NCBI GenBank assembly: GCA_007119335.1 | Contig: SKPU01000076.1 | Span: forward strand, 1-5,579 | Direction: 5' to 3' | DNA length: 5,579 bases | Source: Syntrophomonadaceae bacterium | GTDB taxonomy: Bacteria > Bacillota > Dethiobacteria > DTU022 | In this document: positions 1 to 5,463 of the stretch, in pieces | Position numbering within the stretch: the first letter of the stretch is position 1 | Layout of the letters: every line of letters starts with the position of its first letter | Translations under genes and position numbers: made by a program | The notes under the pieces: model-generated | What the model was told of the DNA's origin: nothing | The model's database searches: none | The model's input: only the letters and a program-made list of their open reading frames with translations

Positions 1-235
1 AGTTAATATGCGAGCCGTCTCTGCGGTTAAGTCGACTTTTTGTGCGCACAATGACTGCCCGGACAACTTCGCCTTTCTTGACCACTCCACCCGGGGTGGC
101 TTCTTTAACCGAAGCAACAATAATATCACCTATTCGGCCCGCTTTGCGCTTCGATCCTCCCAAGACCCTGATACACAGGACCTTTTTTGCTCCCGAGTTG
201 TCAGCTACTTTTAAGACGCTTTCACTTTGTATCAT
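1..235 (-). CDS. rplN: 50S ribosomal protein L14 (uL14), 3' part cut by window edge
   Basis: uL14 binds 23S rRNA on the interface side of the large subunit, next to L19 and L3, and contributes to an intersubunit bridge. The first 78 codons are present; the family is normally about 122 residues, so roughly a third is missing beyond the left edge. The start [20 protein letters not shown], the segment [17 protein letters not shown] (residues 24-39) and the [20 protein letters not shown] stretch (45-64) are typical L14 blocks. The ATG is preceded by a strong AAAGGAGAGG ribosome binding site (241-250). The gene follows rpsQ after 51 bases. In E. coli rplN opens the spc operon; here no clear promoter separates it from the S10 genes. 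The gap carries an inverted repeat described as its own entry. Identity is secure. Confidence 0.97.
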   Translation of the reverse strand, partial: MIQSESVLKVADNSGAKKVLCIRVLGGSKRKAGRIGDIIVASVKEATPGGVVKKGEVVRAVIVRTKSRLNRRDGSHIN

Positions 236-240
236 CGTTG

Positions 241-285
241 CCTCTCCTTTCATTCTCTTCCCGACAGGCTTTTCGAAAAGAGAAT
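241..285 (-). promoter_or_regulatory. inverted repeat before rplN with a possible anti-Shine-Dalgarno pairing
   Basis: In the rplN mRNA direction, AUUCUCUUUUC (285 to 275) can pair with GGGAAGAGAAU (262 to 252), giving an 11-bp stem with two U-G pairs and a 12-base loop. The first arm, UUCUCUUUUC (284 to 275), can instead pair over ten positions (eight Watson-Crick, two G-U) with GAAAGGAGAG (251 to 242), which covers the rplN ribosome binding site. The two pairings exclude each other. No U-run follows the stem, so it does not look like an intrinsic terminator. The pairings are read directly from the sequence. A regulatory role is inference, and purine-rich against pyrimidine-rich tracts pair easily by chance. 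Confidence 0.4.
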
Positions 286-286
286 C

Positions 287-544
287 CTACAGCTTCGATT
301 TACGTGTAATTTCTACCAGGCGCCACCTTTTATCCTTACTCAAGGGCCTGGTTTCCATCATTTTAACTACATCGCCTACTCGGGATTCATTCTCTTCGTC
401 ATGCATTTTATACTTCTTTGTCTGGCGGATGATCTTGCCATACAGTGGATGACGAGTTACTCTTTCTACCGCAACCACCCTGGTTTTATTCATTTTATCA
501 CTGACCACCCGGCCGCTTCGGACTTTAGTTTTAGCTGTTACCAA
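287..544 (-). CDS. rpsQ: 30S ribosomal protein S17 (uS17), TTG start
   Basis: uS17 is a primary 16S rRNA-binding protein of the 30S body with an OB fold, needed early in assembly. From the TTG the protein has 85 residues, close to the usual 84-88. Visible blocks are [18 protein letters not shown] (11-28), [19 protein letters not shown] (32-50) and the family signature [18 protein letters not shown] (57-74). An in-frame ATG lies upstream at 616 but would give 109 residues, with 24 non-family residues lying inside rpmC. The TTG at 544 instead has GGAAGGGAGG at 554-563 with a 9-base spacer, and gives the expected N-terminus. The gap after rpmC is 28 bases. Family identity is certain; the start is very likely. 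Confidence 0.96.
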   Translation of the reverse strand: MVTAKTKVRSGRVVSDKMNKTRVVAVERVTRHPLYGKIIRQTKKYKMHDEENESRVGDVVKMMETRPLSKDKRWRLVEITRKSKL

Positions 545-553
545 ACCGATGGG

Positions 554-563
554 CCTCCCTTCC
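554..563 (-). promoter_or_regulatory. ribosome binding site deciding the rpsQ TTG start
   Basis: GGAAGGGAGG on the minus strand ends 9 bases before the TTG at 544. No comparable site was seen before the upstream in-frame ATG at 616, which lies inside rpmC. This supports the 85-residue S17 over the 109-residue reading. Confidence 0.8.
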
Positions 564-572
564 TCTTCAAGC

Positions 573-764
573 TCAGCTAAGGGCCCGTTCCCTGAGCACG
601 GTTTTAACCCGAGCAATGTTACGGCGGACCTCTTTAATACGCATTACGTTATCCAACTGACCGGTGGCTTGCTGGAAACGGAGATTGAAGAGCTCTTCTT
701 TTAACTCTTTGACCTTATCTTCCAGCTCCTGCTCGTTGAGTTCCTGGACTTCTTTTATTTTCAT
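573..764 (-). CDS. rpmC: 50S ribosomal protein L29 (uL29)
   Basis: uL29 is a small two-helix hairpin protein next to L23 at the polypeptide tunnel exit, where nascent-chain factors dock. The protein is 63 residues, within the usual 60-70. The N-terminal helix is rich in Glu, Lys and Leu (residues 1-30). The [12 protein letters not shown] turn (28-39) and [19 protein letters not shown] (41-59), the signature helix, are clear. Its ATG overlaps the rplP stop as ATGA (761-764). The ribosome binding site is poor (GGGTGGTG, 772-779), so translation probably depends on ribosomes ending on rplP. rpsQ follows after 28 bases. Confidence 0.97.
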   Translation of the reverse strand: MKIKEVQELNEQELEDKVKELKEELFNLRFQQATGQLDNVMRIKEVRRNIARVKTVLRERALS

Positions 765-1189
765 TCAGATACACCACCCGCTTCAGCTCGTTTCACAAAC
801 TTGGTTTTAATTGGCAATTTATTGGCAGCCAGGCGTAAAGCCTCTTTAGCCACATCTTCAGTTACACCAGCCAATTCAAACATGATTCGGCCCGGCTTGA
901 CAACGGCTACCCAATATTCAGGTGAACCTTTCCCTTTACCCATCCGGGTTTCAGCAGGTTTTTCAGTCACCGGCTTATCAGGGAAAACACAGATCCATAC
1001 TTTACCGCCTCTTTTAATCGACCTGGTCATGGCTATACGTGCTGATTCTATTTGCTGGCTCGTAATCCATGAAGGTTCTAGAGCCTGCAATCCGAATTCG
1101 CCAAAATGTACTGTAGTGCCGCCTTTAGACCGCCCTTTCAGGCGTCCGCGGTGCTGGCGGCGAAATTTAACCCGCTTAGGCATTAACAT
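761..1189 (-). CDS. rplP: 50S ribosomal protein L16 (uL16)
   Basis: uL16 sits near the A site of the large subunit, contacts tRNA elbows and is a late assembly protein. The 142-residue length fits the family (136-144). [16 protein letters not shown] opens the protein, followed by [17 protein letters not shown] (27-43), [14 protein letters not shown] (60-73) and the signature [19 protein letters not shown] (82-100). Arg82 aligns with E. coli Arg81, a residue known to be hydroxylated in that species. The start at 1189 is chosen over the internal ATG at 1183 because GGAGGAGGT (1198-1206) lies 8 bases upstream and MLMPKR is the common Firmicute N-terminus. The first 14 bases overlap the end of rpsC, so the binding site lies inside rpsC. 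Confidence 0.98.
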   Translation of the reverse strand: MLMPKRVKFRRQHRGRLKGRSKGGTTVHFGEFGLQALEPSWITSQQIESARIAMTRSIKRGGKVWICVFPDKPVTEKPAETRMGKGKGSPEYWVAVVKPGRIMFELAGVTEDVAKEALRLAANKLPIKTKFVKRAEAGGVSE

Positions 1190-1856
1190 TTGCGTCTACC
1201 TCCTCCGCAGGTTTCTCCTCACCGGGCATCGGAGGTAGTATTTGGCCTTTATAGATCCAAACCTTAACCCCGATCCGTCCGTAGGTGGTCTTGGCTTCCA
1301 CAAATCCGTAATCAATATCGGCGCGCATCGTCTGCAGCGGAACTTTACCTTCATGGTAACTCTCGTTTCGGGCCATTTCAGAACCGCCAAGTCTTCCGCT
1401 GCATTCGATTCTTACTCCCTGGGCCCCGTTACGCATGGTGCGAAAAACAGACTGCTTCATGGCCCTTCTAAATGCTATGCGCCTTTCAAGTTGTGAAGCA
1501 ACATTTTCAGCGACCAGTTGGGCATCCATTTCGGGTTTTTTAATCTCAATTATATTCAAATGTATTTTCTTATCTGTCAATTTCTCCAATTGCTTGCGCA
1601 GCCCTTCGACTCCGGCTCCACCCCGGCCAATAACCATTCCTGGTTTGGCGGTATGAATATTAATGCGAACGTTGTTGGCTGCCCTTTCAATCTCAATTCG
1701 CGATACAGAGGCCCCATCAAGAGTTTTTAGAATGTGATCCCTGATGTGCAAATCTTCATGAAGCTGCTCCTTATAGTTCTTACTGGAAAACCAACGCGCA
1801 TCCCAATCACGAATAATTCCTATCCGGAAACCGATGGGGCTAACTTTTTGTCCCAC
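1176..1856 (-). CDS. rpsC: 30S ribosomal protein S3 (uS3), GTG start
   Basis: uS3 lies in the 30S head at the mRNA entry channel and helps unwind mRNA. The protein is 226 residues, within the normal range. The N-terminal half holds a type II KH domain with the GRGG loop at 77-80, after [10 protein letters not shown]. The entry-channel basic residues are present (R130, R131, K134). The C-terminal domain has SGRLGG (153-158), the RADIDYG block (178-184) and [15 protein letters not shown] (190-204). The tail is acidic and proline-containing. The start is GTG; the family N-terminus [13 protein letters not shown] begins exactly there, and AAAGGGGGT (1863-1871) precedes it inside the end of rplV. 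Only 2 bases separate it from the rplV stop, which suggests coupling. Confidence 0.98.
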   Translation of the reverse strand: MGQKVSPIGFRIGIIRDWDARWFSSKNYKEQLHEDLHIRDHILKTLDGASVSRIEIERAANNVRINIHTAKPGMVIGRGGAGVEGLRKQLEKLTDKKIHLNIIEIKKPEMDAQLVAENVASQLERRIAFRRAMKQSVFRTMRNGAQGVRIECSGRLGGSEMARNESYHEGKVPLQTMRADIDYGFVEAKTTYGRIGVKVWIYKGQILPPMPGEEKPAEEVDANVNA

Positions 1857-1858
1857 GT

Positions 1859-2200
1859 CTAGACCCCCTTTCTTTCTTTGAGTACAACCGTAATATGGCT
1901 GCTTCTTTTTAAAATCAGGTTACGCCTTCCTCTTGCCCGTGGCTGAACACGCTTCATAGTAGGCCCTTCATCAACATAAGCCTTATCAATGTAGAGCGCG
2001 CCGCGGTTCATCTCCTGGTTATACTCAGCATTTGCAGCCGCAGAATTTACTACCTTTGCCACAGTTGAAGAGGCACCCCGCGGGGTATAGCGTAATATGC
2101 TTAAGGCTTCATCCAAATCTTTATTTCTTATAAGGTCTATTACAGCCCTCACTTTACGCGGCGCCACGCGCACGTAGCGAGCATGTGCTCTTGCTTCCAT
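1859..2200 (-). CDS. rplV: 50S ribosomal protein L22 (uL22)
   Basis: uL22 has a globular domain on the subunit surface and a long beta hairpin that lines the exit tunnel beside L4. The 113 residues match the family. The start [20 protein letters not shown] is typical, as is the central [12 protein letters not shown] (50-61). The hairpin region [17 protein letters not shown] (77-93) is intact. It includes Met82-Lys83-Arg84, which match in number and sequence the three residues whose deletion in E. coli gives erythromycin resistance. The ATG is preceded by GAGGAGG (2212-2218) with a slightly long 11-base spacer. It follows rpsS after 22 bases and runs 2 bases short of rpsC. Confidence 0.98.
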   Translation of the reverse strand: MEARAHARYVRVAPRKVRAVIDLIRNKDLDEALSILRYTPRGASSTVAKVVNSAAANAEYNQEMNRGALYIDKAYVDEGPTMKRVQPRARGRRNLILKRSSHITVVLKERKGV

Positions 2201-2222
2201 AAGTCATCCTGCCTCCTCTGCC

Positions 2223-2507
2223 CTACTTAAAAGTACTAGAGCGTTCGGTATGGTGCCCGTGCCCACGGAAGGTCCGGGTCAGGGCAAATTCGCCCAGTTT
2301 ATGCCCAACCATATCTTCACTGATAAAAATTGGTACATGCCTTCGGCCGTCATGAACGGCTATGGTATGACCGACCATATCAGGGAAAATTGTGGATCGA
2401 CGGGACCAGGTTTTAACAACCCTTTTTTCTCCCTTTTCGCTCATCTGTTGAATTTTTTTCATCAAACTGGCCTCTACATAGGGGCCTTTTTTCAGTGAAC
2501 GCGACAA
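2223..2507 (-). CDS. rpsS: 30S ribosomal protein S19 (uS19), TTG start
   Basis: uS19 forms a complex with S13 in the 30S head near the decoding site and the A/P-site tRNAs, and takes part in head-to-50S bridging. The protein is 94 residues (usual 90-95). It starts [18 protein letters not shown] after the initiator, continues with [18 protein letters not shown] (32-49), and carries the signature [16 protein letters not shown] (68-83). The basic tail [10 protein letters not shown] is of the Clostridia type. The start is TTG. It is supported by AAAGGGAGGT (2516-2525) with an 8-base spacer and by the exact family N-terminus. The 70-base gap to rplB upstream is the longest inside the ribosomal-protein cluster. 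Confidence 0.97.
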   Translation of the reverse strand: MSRSLKKGPYVEASLMKKIQQMSEKGEKRVVKTWSRRSTIFPDMVGHTIAVHDGRRHVPIFISEDMVGHKLGEFALTRTFRGHGHHTERSSTFK

Positions 2508-2515
2508 TTAAATAT

Positions 2516-2525
2516 ACCTCCCTTT
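2516..2525 (-). promoter_or_regulatory. ribosome binding site deciding the rpsS TTG start
   Basis: AAAGGGAGGT on the minus strand ends 8 bases before the TTG at 2507. Together with the [10 protein letters not shown]-terminus it fixes a non-ATG start for S19. Confidence 0.8.
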
Positions 2526-2577
2526 CAACCGGATACCGGAACGCTCGCCTATTTCGGCAAGGTGCCCGCTTTTTTGG

Positions 2578-3408
2578 TTACTTCTTACGTCGGCGGACAA
2601 TAAGCTTATCCGATTCTTTCTGCTTTCTGCGGGTTTTATAACCCAGGGTCGGTTTACCCCAGGGGGTAACCGGACTCTTTAAACCGATAGGCGCTCTTCC
2701 CTCACCACCACCATGGGGGTGATCACACGGATTCATAACTGATCCGCGTACTGTGGGTCTTTTGTTAAGCCAGCGGCTCCGGCCTGCTTTACCAACTGTA
2801 AGGTTTTCATGTTCTACATTGCCAATCTGACCTACTGTAGCCCGACAATCAAGGGGCACCAGGCGAACTTCGCCTGAAGGCAACCGCAAGTGACCCTTAA
2901 GACCTTCTTTAGCCGAAAGCTGGGCAGCTGCACCGGCGGAGCGGGCGAGCTGTCCGCCATGACCCGGTCTCATCTCGACATTGTGGACAAAAGTTCCAAC
3001 CGGGATTGAACTTAAAGGCATTGAATTTCCAGGCCTTACTTCCACCTTGTGACCGGAAAGAACCATCTGTCCGGTTCTTAAGCCCAACGGAGCAAGAATA
3101 TAGCGCTTCTCTCCGTCGACATAATGAAGCAGGGCAATATGGGCAGAACGGTTAGGATCATACTCTATACCGGCTACTTTTGCCGGGACAGCATCTTTAT
3201 CACGTTTAAAATCAATGATCCGATAACTGCGCTTATGGCCGCCGCCCTGGTGGCGAACAGTGATCCTGCCGTAAGAATTCCGGCCTGCCTTTTTACTTAA
3301 GGGAGCCAGGAGCGACTTTTCCGGCTCTTTTTTTGTAATTTCTTCAAAAGTCGATACGGTGGCAAACCGTCGCCCCGGTGAAGTAGGTTTAAAACGTTTT
3401 ACAGCCAT
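2578..3408 (-). CDS. rplB: 50S ribosomal protein L2 (uL2)
   Basis: uL2 is one of the most conserved ribosomal proteins. It is required for subunit association and for peptidyl-transferase centre integrity, and it binds domain IV of 23S rRNA. The length of 276 matches the family. The N-terminal OB-like part includes [19 protein letters not shown] (42-60) and RIIDFKRDK (63-71). The SH3-like part follows, with [19 protein letters not shown] (135-153). The C-terminal signature [14 protein letters not shown] (229-242) includes His230, which aligns with E. coli His229. A Cys (228) precedes this block where Val is common. The tail is strongly basic (VRRRKK). The start has AAGGAGGGAG (3416-3425) upstream. 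The gene follows rplW after 20 bases. Confidence 0.99.
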   Translation of the reverse strand: MAVKRFKPTSPGRRFATVSTFEEITKKEPEKSLLAPLSKKAGRNSYGRITVRHQGGGHKRSYRIIDFKRDKDAVPAKVAGIEYDPNRSAHIALLHYVDGEKRYILAPLGLRTGQMVLSGHKVEVRPGNSMPLSSIPVGTFVHNVEMRPGHGGQLARSAGAAAQLSAKEGLKGHLRLPSGEVRLVPLDCRATVGQIGNVEHENLTVGKAGRSRWLNKRPTVRGSVMNPCDHPHGGGEGRAPIGLKSPVTPWGKPTLGYKTRRKQKESDKLIVRRRKK

Positions 3409-3428
3409 AACAGTACTCCCTCCTTCTA

Positions 3429-3722
3429 CTAGCGGCTTTCAAACAGCTCGATCGGTTTGCTGCCTTCGGCCAGAGTAATAATCGCCTTTTTCCATGAAGG
3501 CTGCTTCCCTTCCGGGAAACGGCCCAGACGTTTCTTTTTGCCCTTGAAGTTGGCTGTGTTTACTTTTTCGACCTCTACACCAAAGATCTCTTCAAGAGCT
3601 TGTTTAATTTCAATCTTGTTCGCTTTCTCAGATACAACAAAGGTATACTTATTATCTTCCATCAGGTCGGTAGATTTTTCACTAATCAGAGGACGGATAA
3701 TTACATCTCTTGCATCTCTCAT
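3429..3722 (-). CDS. rplW: 50S ribosomal protein L23 (uL23)
   Basis: uL23 sits at the tunnel exit and is the main docking site for trigger factor and the signal recognition particle. The 97 residues match the family. The N-terminal [18 protein letters not shown] block (5-22) contains Glu15, which aligns with E. coli Glu18, the trigger-factor contact. The [20 protein letters not shown] stretch (36-55) and the basic loop [10 protein letters not shown] (59-68) are typical, as is the end [12 protein letters not shown] (76-87). The ATG overlaps the rplD stop as ATGA (3719-3722). A good site, GGAGGTG (3731-3737), lies inside rplD, so coupled and independent initiation are both possible. Confidence 0.98.
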   Translation of the reverse strand: MRDARDVIIRPLISEKSTDLMEDNKYTFVVSEKANKIEIKQALEEIFGVEVEKVNTANFKGKKKRLGRFPEGKQPSWKKAIITLAEGSKPIELFESR

Positions 3723-4345
3723 CCACCGAACACCTCCTCTACCTGCTGCAGCGCTTCTTTGTTCATGACCAGATAATCATAATTAAGAATATCGAGTACA
3801 TTAAGCTGACGAGCTAATATTGTTCTAACTTTAGGCAGGTTACGCGCTGATTTAATCACGTTCAAATCAGATTGGGCATTAACTATCAAAGTGCCACCAC
3901 TTACATTCAGTTGTTTTAAAAGCGCTACCATTTTTTTGGTTTGCGGAGCGTCAATAGCGAAATCATCAACCACAATAAGTTTACCTTCATTGAATTTATC
4001 ACTTAAAGCAGACTTTAAAGCTGCCCGACGCATTTTTTTAGGCACCTTGCTCGTTCTCTGGTGAGGTCGTGGACCAAATGTTACTCCACCACCAGCCCAG
4101 AGCGGGGAACGTACACTTCCGGCACGCGCTCGTCCTGTTCCTTTTTGCGGCCATGGCTTGCCACCGCTTCCTCTTACTTCACTGCGATCTTTTGTTGAAG
4201 CCGAGCCCTGCCGGCGCCTTGTTTCCTGCGAGACAGCCGTCTGATAGAGAGCTCCCTTTTTTAACGGCGCCCCAAAAAGACTGGCCTGGACCTCAATCTC
4301 GTCCACCTGTTCACCGTCTCTATTGTAAAGCGATAATTTAGGCAT
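3719..4345 (-). CDS. rplD: 50S ribosomal protein L4 (uL4)
   Basis: uL4 has a globular Rossmann-like domain on the subunit surface and a long loop reaching into the exit tunnel opposite L22. In E. coli it also represses its own S10 operon. The protein is 208 residues (usual 201-210). The loop region (about 45-96) carries [18 protein letters not shown] (50-67), [20 protein letters not shown] (68-87) and VTFGPRP (88-94). Lys68 aligns with E. coli Lys63, an erythromycin-resistance position, and is intact. Pro66 stands where E. coli and B. subtilis have Arg. The globular end includes [15 protein letters not shown] (123-137) and the ARNLPKV motif (167-173). AAAGGAGA (4356-4363) precedes the ATG. 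The gap after rplC is 33 bases. Confidence 0.98.
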   Translation of the reverse strand: MPKLSLYNRDGEQVDEIEVQASLFGAPLKKGALYQTAVSQETRRRQGSASTKDRSEVRGSGGKPWPQKGTGRARAGSVRSPLWAGGGVTFGPRPHQRTSKVPKKMRRAALKSALSDKFNEGKLIVVDDFAIDAPQTKKMVALLKQLNVSGGTLIVNAQSDLNVIKSARNLPKVRTILARQLNVLDILNYDYLVMNKEALQQVEEVFGG

Positions 4346-4378
4346 GTTCAGGGCATCTCCTTTCCTTGGGCTATCCGT

Positions 4379-5008
4379 TTAATTGCCTTTTACGGATTCC
4401 TTTATTTCAACCAGGCCGCCCTTTGGACCGGGCACGGAACCCTTAACTAAAATCATATTCTTCCCTGCATCAACTTCCACCACGTCAAGGCTCTGGACAG
4501 TGATTCTCCAGCCACCCATCCGACCGGGAAGCGGGCGCCCTTTAAAAACACGCGCCGCATCAACGGAACCAAGCGAACCGGGGCCTCGGTAATAATGAGA
4601 CCCGTGAGTTTTCGGACCTCTTCCAAAACCCATTTTCTTAATTGCTCCGGCAAAACCTTTTCCCTTGGCGATAGCACTAACATCTACACTTTCGCCGGCA
4701 GAAAAACAGTCTGCCTTGATTTCCTGCCCGGGGCTATATCCGGCGGAATCTTCTACTCTAAACTCGCGCAGGTACTGCTGCGGCTTAAGTTTTGCCCGCT
4801 GAAAATGACCCTTCAGCGGTTTATTAACACGATGTTCCTTTTTATCTTTAAATCCGAGCTGGATACTGTTATAGCCATCATTGTCCATGCTCTTAACCTG
4901 TACTACATGACACGGCCCCGCTTCCAGGACTGTTACCGGAATTACCCGGCCCTTTTCATCGTAGACCTGTGTCATTCCTACTTTTCGCGCTAAAATTGCT
5001 TTATTCAT
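4379..5008 (-). CDS. rplC: 50S ribosomal protein L3 (uL3)
   Basis: uL3 starts 50S assembly by binding near the 3' end of 23S rRNA, and sends a long loop toward the peptidyl-transferase centre. The length of 209 matches the family. The start NKAILARKVGMTQVYDEKGR is diagnostic. The central signature area reads DVSAIAKGKGFAGAIKKMG (109-127). The loop follows with GRGPKTHGSHYYRGPGSLGS (129-148), VFKGRPLPGRMGG (154-166) and VKGSVPGPKGGLVEI (188-202). Several usually conserved positions differ (see findings), but the frame is open throughout and no damage is seen. GGGAGGTG (5019-5026) lies 10 bases before the ATG. The gene follows rpsJ after 27 bases. Confidence 0.98.
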   Translation of the reverse strand: MNKAILARKVGMTQVYDEKGRVIPVTVLEAGPCHVVQVKSMDNDGYNSIQLGFKDKKEHRVNKPLKGHFQRAKLKPQQYLREFRVEDSAGYSPGQEIKADCFSAGESVDVSAIAKGKGFAGAIKKMGFGRGPKTHGSHYYRGPGSLGSVDAARVFKGRPLPGRMGGWRITVQSLDVVEVDAGKNMILVKGSVPGPKGGLVEIKESVKGN

Positions 5009-5035
5009 AATTATAAGGCACCTCCCGTCTATCAG

Positions 5036-5344
5036 CTAGAGCTTAATCTCAATGTCAACACCGGCTGGCAAATCAAGCCTCATTAAAGCATCGATTGTCT
5101 TCGGTTCAGGTTCAAGAATGTCAATCAGACGCTTATGAGTGCGCATTTCGAATTGCTCCCGGGAGTCTTTATATTTATGCGGCGCCCGTATAACCGTGTA
5201 AAGACTTCTCTCTGTCGGTAAAGGAACCGGTCCGGAAACATCTGCTCCGGTACGGCGCGCCGTCTCAACAATTTTACCGGCAGACTGGTCCAATAAGTGG
5301 TGATCAAAAGCTCTTAACCTGATCCTGATTTTTTGGTTAGTCAT
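5036..5344 (-). CDS. rpsJ: 30S ribosomal protein S10 (uS10, NusE)
   Basis: uS10 is a 30S head protein. It also acts as NusE, binding NusB for antitermination and NusG to couple ribosome and RNA polymerase. From the ATG at 5344 it has 102 residues, the standard length. It opens [20 protein letters not shown] (2-21), then carries the signature [19 protein letters not shown] block ([16 protein letters not shown], 31-46), [20 protein letters not shown] (56-75) and the end [12 protein letters not shown] (91-102). Lys57 lies in the loop linked to tigecycline resistance in Gram-positives and is the common residue there. A TTG two codons upstream (5350) leaves only 3 bases after AAGGAGG, so ATG is preferred. 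It is the first gene after a likely promoter. Confidence 0.98.
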   Translation of the reverse strand: MTNQKIRIRLRAFDHHLLDQSAGKIVETARRTGADVSGPVPLPTERSLYTVIRAPHKYKDSREQFEMRTHKRLIDILEPEPKTIDALMRLDLPAGVDIEIKL

Positions 5345-5352
5345 GGACAAAT

Positions 5353-5359
5353 CCTCCTT
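5353..5359 (-). promoter_or_regulatory. ribosome binding site deciding the rpsJ start
   Basis: AAGGAGG on the minus strand lies 8 bases before the ATG at 5344 but only 3 bases before the in-frame TTG at 5350. This favours the ATG and a 102-residue S10. Confidence 0.85.
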
Positions 5360-5367
5360 GTCGCCTG

Positions 5368-5376
5368 ATTATATCA
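5368..5376 (-). promoter_or_regulatory. putative extended -10 promoter for the S10 cluster
   Basis: The minus strand reads TGATATAAT, an exact match to the extended -10 consensus TGnTATAAT. The hexamer 17 bases upstream is GAATTT, a poor -35, as expected for extended -10 promoters. Transcription would begin near 5361, only about 17 bases before the rpsJ ATG, leaving little more than the ribosome binding site. The element sits inside a small dyad, CTGAT-TAT-ATCAG on the plus strand (5365-5377). The sequence match is seen directly; promoter activity is inferred. Confidence 0.6.
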
Positions 5377-5388
5377 GAGCTGCTCCGT

Positions 5389-5416
5389 AAAAATTCCCCG
5401 GCAAAAACCGGCAACC
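5389..5416 (-). terminator. weak terminator-like or attenuator-like stem after tuf
   Basis: Downstream of tuf the minus strand has CCGG-TTTTTG-CCGG (5411 to 5398) followed by GGAATTTTT. The uninterrupted stem is only 4 GC pairs, extendable by TT/AA across a small internal loop. The T-tract is five bases and is separated from the core stem. It could partly terminate tuf transcripts, but it is weaker than a normal intrinsic terminator, so read-through into rpsJ is likely. Confidence 0.3.
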
Positions 5417-5463
5417 TTTTACTTCATCGCTTATTCTAAAAACATCTGACTTCATTCGCCTGT

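Noticed and set aside
280..320. Possible spc promoter near the end of rpsQ (TAGGAT as -10)
   Set aside because: Only 4 of 6 bases match the -10 consensus and no suitable -35 lies at 16-18 bases.
42..580. Two overlapping plus-strand open frames of 136 and 117 codons opposite rplN and rpsQ
   Set aside because: The predicted proteins are low-complexity, rich in Phe, Ser and Pro, as expected from the complement of Lys/Arg/Glu-rich ribosomal genes.
545..616. 24-codon N-terminal extension of S17 from the ATG at 616
   Set aside because: It lies mostly inside rpmC, is unlike any S17 N-terminus, and the TTG at 544 has a much better ribosome binding site.
801..1238. 145-codon open frame on the plus strand, antisense to rplP and rpsC
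   Set aside because: It lies opposite strongly conserved genes, matches no family I recognise and has no good ribosome binding site. It is a shadow of the minus-strand genes.
4453..4683. 76-codon minus-strand frame inside rplC, and similar frames inside rpsC and rpsJ
   Set aside because: They are alternate frames of verified ribosomal-protein genes with no family resemblance, and the main frames are intact, so no frameshift is implied.
5010..5015. TATAAT on the minus strand just before rplC
   Set aside because: It lies 1 base from the rplC start codon. The nearest TTGACA (5053-5058) is 37 bases away, so it cannot act as a promoter for a translated rplC mRNA.
5345..5350. TTG start for S10 two codons upstream of the ATG
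   Set aside because: It is only 3 bases from the AAGGAGG site. The ATG has an 8-base spacer and gives the standard 102 residues.
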